Source: Streptomyces flavotricini (GTDB lineage: Bacteria > Actinomycetota > Actinomycetes > Streptomycetales > Streptomycetaceae). From it: a stretch of DNA of 64,000 nucleotides. Position 1 is the first letter of the stretch. Each line of letters starts with the position of its first letter. The position numbers were made by a program, and so were the translations under genes. The stretch is from NCBI RefSeq assembly GCF_020639365.1, contig NZ_JAINUL010000001.1, forward strand, positions 4,487,354-4,551,353, written 5' to 3'. This document shows positions 58,335-64,000 of the stretch, piece by piece. The notes beneath the pieces were generated by a model, which saw only the letters and a list, made by a program, of their open reading frames with translations, was not told the DNA's origin and ran no database searches.

Positions 58335-58745
58335 TCAGTTGGGGAGGGTGAGCACCTGGCCGGGGTGGAGCAGTTCGGGGTTCGAGCCGACGACCCCCCG
58401 GTTCATGGCGTAGAGCTCGCGCCAGCGGGCCTCGTTGCCCAGCTCCAGGCGGGCGATCGAGGAGAGCGAGTCGCCCGACCGCACCGTGTACGTACGCTTC
58501 TCGGCCGCCGGCATCGGCATCGGCGCCGGAGCCGCCGGAACCGCCTTGTGCGCGGCGGACGTGGGCGTCGGGGTGTGCGGCATCGGCTTCGGCCGTGACG
58601 CCGCGGCCATGCGCTCGGCGGCGGCCTTGGTGGCCGAGACGGCTTCGGTGTACTTCGCCGCGTAGCCGGCGGACGCGGCCGCCGCGGCCTTCTCCGCGGC
58701 CTCGTGCTTCTTCTTGTCGGACTTGAGGAAGTCGAAGAGTCCCAT
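58335..58745 (-). CDS. LysM-domain protein
   Basis: The 136-residue protein has a charged N-terminal part (MGLFDFLKSDKKKHEAAEKAAAAASAGYAAKY), a Pro/Ala linker and one LysM domain at about 85-135 (YTVRSGDSLSSIARLELGNEARWRELYAMNRGV, NPELLHPGQVLTLP). No signal peptide is visible. It therefore resembles the cytoplasmic LysM proteins of actinobacteria rather than secreted wall hydrolases. The ATG at 58745 is well defined. The function is not known. Confidence 0.85.
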   Translation of the reverse strand: MGLFDFLKSDKKKHEAAEKAAAAASAGYAAKYTEAVSATKAAAERMAAASRPKPMPHTPTPTSAAHKAVPAAPAPMPMPAAEKRTYTVRSGDSLSSIARLELGNEARWRELYAMNRGVVGSNPELLHPGQVLTLPN

Positions 58746-58883
58746 GGTCTGTACGCCTCCGGCGTGGTGTCGCCCCCTGGCTCGGTGCCTTCCCCCACTG
58801 TCGGACAGCCGGGGCCGCCCGGCCCTGTGACAGGGCCAACCGGGGGACCCGGGCACGGCCCGCCCTGCTGTTACCGTCGACGG

Positions 58884-59408
58884 ATGCCCGAGCTCGTCTT
58901 CCCCTCCTCCCGGCTGCACGCCTCCTGGCTCGAAGCCCGCGAGGAATGGGGCCCCGACGCCCACATGGCCGGCGCCGGACTCGGCTACGACGACGACGTG
59001 GACAGCCCCGCGGGCTTCGCCGCCTGGACGGAGCGGCTGCGCGGGTACGGGGACCGGACCCGCCCCGTCGAGCAGGGCAGCGTGCACGCCACGTACTGGT
59101 GGATCGCCGAGGGGGACACCTATCTGGGCGCCATCGACCTGCGCCACTACCTGAACGGCTTCCTCCTCGACGCCGGCGGCCACATCGGATACGGCATCCG
59201 GCCCTCCGCGCGACGGCGCGGGCTGGCCGGCTGGGCGCTCGGCTCGGTCCTGTACGAGGCCCGGCTCCTGGGGATGGACCGGGTACTCCTGACGTGCGAC
59301 CCCGGCAACACGGGCTCCGTGCGCACGATCGAGCGCGGCGGCGGCGTCCTGGAGGACGTCCGCGACACCCTCATAGGCCCCAAGCGCCGCTACTGGATCG
59401 ACCTCTAG
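58884..59408 (+). CDS. GNAT-family N-acetyltransferase
   Basis: The 174-residue GNAT-fold enzyme has a central GHIGYGIRPSARRRGLAGWALGSVLYEARLLG, containing the acetyl-CoA R/Q-x-x-G-x-G/A loop (RRRGLA). VLLTCDPGNTGSVRTIERGGGVLE follows. The N-terminus PELVFPSSRLHASWLEAREEWGPD is typical of a group annotated as predicted acetyltransferases. The ATG at 58884 was chosen to match that N-terminus. The substrate is unknown. Confidence 0.87.
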   Translation: MPELVFPSSRLHASWLEAREEWGPDAHMAGAGLGYDDDVDSPAGFAAWTERLRGYGDRTRPVEQGSVHATYWWIAEGDTYLGAIDLRHYLNGFLLDAGGHIGYGIRPSARRRGLAGWALGSVLYEARLLGMDRVLLTCDPGNTGSVRTIERGGGVLEDVRDTLIGPKRRYWIDL

Positions 59409-59453
59409 CCGGGCCGCCACGGGGTGCACCGCACCGTGCACCGCACCACGCAA

Positions 59454-59495
59454 AGAGGCCACCTGACCTGCGTTTCCGCTGGTCAGGTGGCCTCT
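59454..59495. terminator. Terminator between GNAT gene and tRNA-Ala
   Basis: A 15-bp perfect stem (59454-59468 with 59481-59495) has a 12-base loop. It can end both the GNAT transcript and, from the other side, the tRNA-Ala transcript. Confidence 0.85.
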
Positions 59496-59502
59496 GGCGC
59501 TG

Positions 59503-59575
59503 TGGAGCTTAGGAGATTCGAACTCCTGACATCTGCCTTGCAAAGGCAGCGCTCTACCAACTGAGCTAAAGCCCC
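59503..59575 (-). tRNA. tRNA-Ala (TGC)
   Basis: The 73-base gene has acceptor GGGGCTT with AAGCTCC, a D arm TAGCTCAGTTGGTAGAGC, and anticodon stem-loop CTGCC-TTTGCAA-GGCAG giving TGC. The T arm has GTTCGAATC. CCA is not encoded. The locus corresponds to alaT in M. tuberculosis. Confidence 0.96.
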
Positions 59576-59739
59576 GAAAAGAGGGACGCGACCGCCTCCC
59601 GTGAGGGTGTGGCCGTTCCGCAGAACAGAGTACCGGTTGTACCCCCGCATCTCGCAAAATTATGGGGGCTCCCGCCACGCGACCACGCTCCGTAAGATGC
59701 TCGCGAGGTTCGCACCAGCGAAGTAGGGGAGTACTGAGA

Positions 59740-60288
59740 GTGGACGCTGTTCAGCAAGAGGCCACGGCCAGAGCCAGAGAGCTTCAGCGCAGCTGGTACG
59801 GGGAGCCCCTGGGCGCTCTCTTCCGCCGGCTCATAGATGACCTCGGCTTGAACCAGGCCCGCCTCGCTGCGGTCCTCGGACTGTCGGCGCCCATGCTGTC
59901 CCAGCTGATGAGCGGCCAGCGGGCCAAGATCGGGAACCCGGCCGTGGTGCAGCGCGTCCAGGCCCTCCAGGATCTCGCGGGCCAGGTGGCGGACGGAAGC
60001 GTCAGCGCGGCCGAGGCCACCGACCGGATGGACGAGATCAAGAAGACCCAGGGAGGCTCCGTCCTCAGCAACAGCGGCCAGACGACCACCGGTTCGGGCG
60101 CGCCCACCGTCAAGCGCGTCGTCCGCGAGATCCAGTCGCTGCTGCGCTCGGTCTCCGCGGCCGGCGACATCATCGACGCGGCCGACTCCCTCGCCCCCAG
60201 CCATCCCGAACTGGCAGAGTTCCTCCGGGTCTACGGCGCGGGCCGCACCGCCGACGCGGTCGCCCATTACGAGTCCCACCAGAACTGA
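59740..60288 (+). CDS. Helix-turn-helix DNA-binding protein
   Basis: The 182-residue regulator has an HTH at about 22-55 (LGALFRRLIDDLGLNQARLAAVLGLSAPMLSQLMSGQRAKIGNPAVVQRVQAL). The Ser/Ala pair in the recognition helix recalls Cro/XRE-type proteins. A flexible middle is followed by a conserved C-terminal segment (VVREIQSLLRSVSAAGDIIDAADSLAPSHPELAEFLRVYGAGRTADAVAHY). The GTG at 59740 follows GGGGAG; the longer frame lacks a ribosome site. It lies 64 bases before a Ser/Thr kinase on the same strand and may be its partner or substrate. Confidence 0.82.
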   Translation: MDAVQQEATARARELQRSWYGEPLGALFRRLIDDLGLNQARLAAVLGLSAPMLSQLMSGQRAKIGNPAVVQRVQALQDLAGQVADGSVSAAEATDRMDEIKKTQGGSVLSNSGQTTTGSGAPTVKRVVREIQSLLRSVSAAGDIIDAADSLAPSHPELAEFLRVYGAGRTADAVAHYESHQN

Positions 60289-60352
60289 CGCGACACCACG
60301 CGCACGGGGCGCACGCACGGACGCACGCACGAGACGGGGGACGGGCGCAGCG

Positions 60353-61618
<1,266 letters not shown>

Positions 61619-61624
61619 GCCGCC

Positions 61625-62929
61625 CTACGCGCGCCGGCCGCGCCGGGCCAGCAGCGTCCAGCCACCCAGTACGAGGAGCAGCGCGGTCCCGGTGCCGAAG
61701 CCCGCGGCGGCCACCACCCGCATCGCCGAGCGCCCCTCGGCGGCCTCCGCCGCCTCCGGGGCGGTGAGCCCGTCCTGGGCCGCGGCCCGCTCGTCCGCGC
61801 CCACCCCGAACCCGGCTGCGGTCAGGCTCTCCTTGTACGCCGGCCCCTTGGCCGGGCCGCCGGTGACGTCCATGCGCAGCGTCAGCGGCACCGGGCTCGC
61901 GTCCTGCGTGAACTCGGCGACCTTCCCGCCCAGGGTCACCGCGATGTAGTACCAGCCCGCCAGCCGGGCCCCCCGTACCGCGTCGGCGTCCGAGAAGCGG
62001 TTCTCGTACGCCACCGGCGCCGTCTTCGGCAGGGTGAGCCCCGCCTGCTTGCCGCCGTACGAGATGTCCTTGTCCTCGACCAGGCCCCGGTACGGGCTGT
62101 ACAGCGCGACGCTGAGCCCGCCCGCGGCCGAGCCGTACGGCTTGGTCATCCTGGCGTCGGCGAGCTCGGCGCTGAGCCCCAACTGCTGCCCCCAGTCGAG
62201 CGGGACCCGGTAGAAGCGGGTCTGCCCGGGCCGCAGGTCGTCCCGCCAGACCCCGCTGCCCAGCGCCCGGGCGTCGTTGAAGCCGGTGCCCCCGCTGCGC
62301 GCCACCGGCTCGCTGCCGGGCAGCGTCGGCGAGGCCGAGGGCCACACCCCGGGCGCGGTGGTGGGGGCGCTGCCGGCGGTGAGGCCGGGCTCGCGCTGCA
62401 GCAGCAGTTCCACGGGCCACTCACCCGGGGCGGAGCCCTTGGCGGCGGTGCGGGTGACCTTCGCGAAGTAGACGCCGGCGCCCTGGCATTCGGCGTCCTC
62501 CTCAAGCCTCCGGACCGCGACCGCGCCGAGGGGGACCGGGTCGTACCCGAAGCCGGCCCGGCCGGGGTTGTTCGGGCAGCGCTCGCCCTCCTTGGACATG
62601 ATCTCGACTTCGAGGCCGTCGCCGTAGGCGACCTTGGCTCCGTGCGGGGGCTGCAGAACGGCGGAGAAGTACGCGCTGGAGGCGTCGTCGAGAGTGAGCC
62701 GGTAGAAGCGCTCGCCCGGACCGAGGGTGTCCGCGTAGACCTGCCCGGCGGCCACGAGCGGGGCGTCCGCGCTGCCGGGCGTGCCCTCGATCCTCTTGGC
62801 GCCTTCGGCTCCCCGGTACGCGGGCACCGGCCGCGGGGGCGCCACGGCGGCGTGCACCGCCCCGGGAAGGCCCCAGGCCAGCCCCAGGGCCGCCGCCCCC
62901 GCCAGCACCGTCGTCCGTACCCGCCCCAT
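61625..62929 (-). CDS. Secreted, C-terminally anchored protein of unknown function
   Basis: The 434-residue exported protein has a signal peptide at residues 1-28 (VRTTVLAGAAALGLAWGLPGAVHA). Two related beta-rich halves are each introduced by an aromatic segment (LGPGERFYRLTLDDASSAYFSAVLQ, LRPGQTRFYRVPLDWGQQLGLSAEL). A C-terminal membrane helix (AAAGFGTGTALLLVLGGWTLL) is followed by RRGRRA. Two Cys lie in ERCPNN and AECQGAG. The internal duplication and anchor suggest a surface sensor or receptor. The family is not recognised. ATG 62929 was preferred over the adjacent GTG. It ends six bases from the convergent kinase gene. Confidence 0.75.
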   Translation of the reverse strand: MGRVRTTVLAGAAALGLAWGLPGAVHAAVAPPRPVPAYRGAEGAKRIEGTPGSADAPLVAAGQVYADTLGPGERFYRLTLDDASSAYFSAVLQPPHGAKVAYGDGLEVEIMSKEGERCPNNPGRAGFGYDPVPLGAVAVRRLEEDAECQGAGVYFAKVTRTAAKGSAPGEWPVELLLQREPGLTAGSAPTTAPGVWPSASPTLPGSEPVARSGGTGFNDARALGSGVWRDDLRPGQTRFYRVPLDWGQQLGLSAELADARMTKPYGSAAGGLSVALYSPYRGLVEDKDISYGGKQAGLTLPKTAPVAYENRFSDADAVRGARLAGWYYIAVTLGGKVAEFTQDASPVPLTLRMDVTGGPAKGPAYKESLTAAGFGVGADERAAAQDGLTAPEAAEAAEGRSAMRVVAAAGFGTGTALLLVLGGWTLLARRGRRA

Positions 62930-62935
62930 CACGCC

Positions 62936-62999
62936 ACCCTGATTTTGCTAGCGCAAGCCAAATCTTTGCATAACGTAACTTTTTGTCACAGAACAGCAC
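62936..62999 (-). promoter_or_regulatory. AT-rich promoter region of the anchored secreted protein
   Basis: This stretch is strikingly AT-rich for the window, with TTTGCATAACGTAACTTTTTG. It carries the half-site pair TTGC-4-GCAA (reading TTGCTAGCGCAA at 62945-62956). It must hold the promoter of the gene starting at 62929 and looks like an operator, but the regulator is unknown. Confidence 0.45.
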
Positions 63000-63000
63000 A

Positions 63001-63030
63001 AAGCCCCGGCCGCAGCGGCAGCCGGGGCTT
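63001..63030 (-). terminator. Terminator after DLW-39 gene
   Basis: AAGCCCCGGC (63001-63010) pairs with GCCGGGGCTT (63021-63030) across a ten-base loop, about 20 bases after the DLW-39 stop. Confidence 0.82.
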
Positions 63031-63050
63031 CATGAGATCAGCTTTGGGTC

Positions 63051-63185
63051 TCACACACCGGAACCAGAGGGCACGGAGTCAGTTGCCTCCGTCCACAGGT
63101 CCTGCTCGGCGCGGTCCGCCTGGATCTGGCGGTACACGAGGAGCCCGCCGATGGCGGCCAGTGCGACCAGGAGCAGCTTCTTCAC
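63051..63185 (-). CDS. DLW-39 family small membrane protein
   Basis: The 44-residue protein reads KKLLLVALAAIGGLLVYRQI as a membrane helix, then a polar tail with the hallmark DLW in AEQDLWTEATDSVPSG. The DLW-39 family is widespread near gyrA in actinobacteria, with unknown function. The GTG at 63185 follows GAGGTCG; a longer frame to 63245 adds a non-conserved extension across the promoter. A terminator follows. Confidence 0.82.
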   Translation of the reverse strand: MKKLLLVALAAIGGLLVYRQIQADRAEQDLWTEATDSVPSGSGV

Positions 63186-63288
63186 CGCGCGACCTCGTCT
63201 TTCATTGACGTTGGGGACTTCTGACGGCCAACAATACACACGCACCGATACCGTTCGGTGACCTGGGAAGCCCTCAACTGACCCTACG

Positions 63289-63325
63289 AAGAAGACCCCC
63301 AGGCCGGGGGCCTGGGGGTCTTCTT
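63289..63325. terminator. Terminator after tRNA-Ile, 17-bp perfect stem
   Basis: Arms 63289-63305 and 63309-63325 (AAGAAGACCCCCAGGCC and complement) pair perfectly across GGG, with T residues on the leftward transcript side. Confidence 0.9.
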
Positions 63326-63330
63326 CACTG

Positions 63331-63404
63331 TGGGGCTAACAGGATTTGAACCTGTGGCCTCATCCTTATCAGGGATGCGCTCTAACCAACTGAGCTATAG
63401 CCCC
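63331..63404 (-). tRNA. tRNA-Ile (GAT)
   Basis: The 74-base gene has acceptor GGGGCTA with TAGCCCC, a D arm TAGCTCAGTTGGTTAGAGC, and anticodon stem-loop CATCC-CTGATAA-GGATG giving GAT. The T arm has GGTTCAAATCC. CCA is not encoded. It corresponds to ileT beside gyrA in M. tuberculosis. Confidence 0.96.
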
Positions 63405-63498
63405 ATCCGCGCTGCGCGCTGACTCCTGAAGATTAGCGCACAGACACGGTCGAGCCAAAATCCGTTCCCCGGGGCAGTCCCCGCAGGTCAATCAGCGG

Positions 63499-64000
63499 TC
63501 ATTCGTCCTCGGCGAGCGTGAGCTCCACGCCGCCGACGAAGCCCGCCGACAAGTTGTAGATGAACGCGCCCAGCGTCGCCAGCGCCGTCGCCAGCACCAC
63601 GTCGATGACCGCGATCACCGACGTGAAGATCAGAACGCGCGGCAGCGACAGGAACGACTGGAGGTCGAAGCCGTTGCTCTCGTTCGATCCGGTCGCCTCG
63701 CTGATGGTGCCGCCGACGGTCGAGAAGACGCCCATGGCGTCCATGACCATCCACAGCACCGACGCCGCCACGATCGTGCACACGCCGAGCGCGATCGACA
63801 GCAGGAAGCTGACCTTCATCACCGACCACGGGTCGGCCTTGGCCACCCGCAGCCGCGCCTTCCGCGTCCTGGGCGTCGTACGGGCCCCCGTACGCGCCTT
63901 GCGCTGCGCCCCGGCGTCCCCGGCACCCCGGGGCGCGCCCGGGGCCGCAGGCGCCGCGTACGCCTGCGGCGGGTGGTACGGCTGCTCCGCCGGCCGGGCG
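63499..64000 (-). CDS. DUF3566 membrane protein, 5' end outside window
   Basis: The C-terminal 166 residues or so are visible. A Pro/Ala/Arg-rich, basic N-terminal part (APGAPRGAG..., TRKARLRVAKADPWSVMKVSFLLS) leads into a membrane domain with two hydrophobic stretches (VSFLLSIALGVCTIVAASVLWMVM and IFTSVIAVIDVVLATALATLGAFIYNL) and an acidic end, LTLAEDE. The DUF3566 gene (Rv0007 type) directly follows gyrA in actinobacteria, so gyrA should lie upstream past the right edge. The frame is open to the window end. An internal GTG at 63846 would give only the membrane part and is unlikely to be the start. Confidence 0.88.
   Translation of the reverse strand, partial: ARPAEQPYHPPQAYAAPAAPGAPRGAGDAGAQRKARTGARTTPRTRKARLRVAKADPWSVMKVSFLLSIALGVCTIVAASVLWMVMDAMGVFSTVGGTISEATGSNESNGFDLQSFLSLPRVLIFTSVIAVIDVVLATALATLGAFIYNLSAGFVGGVELTLAEDE

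Overview
The window is high-GC DNA (roughly 70% or more by eye) with GTG/TTG starts, ATGA/GTGA stop-start overlaps and strong codon bias. This is typical of Streptomyces, and the content looks like core chromosome close to oriC. The right half follows the well-known Mycobacterium tuberculosis origin-proximal order: tRNA-Leu, fhaA, fhaB, pstP, rodA/ftsW, pbpA, pknB, pabA/trpG, DUF881, crgA, ppiA, tRNA-Ala, tRNA-Ile and DUF3566. gyrA is therefore expected just beyond the right edge. Two exact ParB-binding parS sites (GTTTCACGTGAAAC), one near-match and several DnaA boxes agree with an origin-proximal position. No insertion sequence, prophage, CRISPR array or rRNA gene was seen.

Layout. 1-2784: first branched-chain 2-oxoacid dehydrogenase operon (bkdA-bkdB-bkdC, E2 cut by the window edge). 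3093-4301: a DosR/DevR-like response regulator and a PPOX-fold protein with a DosR-type box in front of it. 4316-7817: two divergent receptor Ser/Thr kinases. 7943-12871: a secreted protein, then a PadR regulator with a FtsX-type ABC exporter. 12965-17960: proteasome activator Bpa, a MobA fusion and MoeA (molybdenum cofactor), a K+ channel with RCK domain, and a quinone oxidoreductase. 18060-22296: second bkd operon and its divergent Lrp-type regulator. 22387-24084: a secreted repeat protein.

24213-36030: phenylacetate catabolism in two blocks, paaR-paaH/paaN and paaABCDE. They are separated by a MerR/sliding-clamp fusion, an rRNA methyltransferase and an HTTM/DUF5819 membrane pair. Both paa promoters carry the same 14-bp palindrome, and a one-base variant sits in front of the second bkd operon. 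36140-42603: an acyl-CoA dehydrogenase, rhodanese, J-domain protein, DUF2252 protein and a two-component system whose kinase has an extra membrane segment and C-terminal domain.

42816-55721: the cell-wall and division signalling block. FHA proteins, PP2C phosphatase, SEDS polymerase, class B PBP and PASTA kinase read rightwards. Three class E sortases, pabA, a 58-residue membrane protein and DUF881 read leftwards, and crgA reads rightwards. 55863-64000: rhomboid protease, cyclophilin, DUF5324, LysM and GNAT genes, tRNA-Ala, an HTH regulator with a fourth Ser/Thr kinase, a secreted membrane-anchored protein, DLW-39, tRNA-Ile and the start-less DUF3566 gene at the edge.

How the genes work together. 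The bkd complexes make branched acyl-CoA starters for fatty acids and polyketides. The paa genes feed phenylacetate carbon into acetyl- and succinyl-CoA. PknB with PstP and the FHA proteins couple cell-wall state to growth, and the SEDS/PBP pair builds the wall. These statements rest on family recognition from sequence, without any database search.
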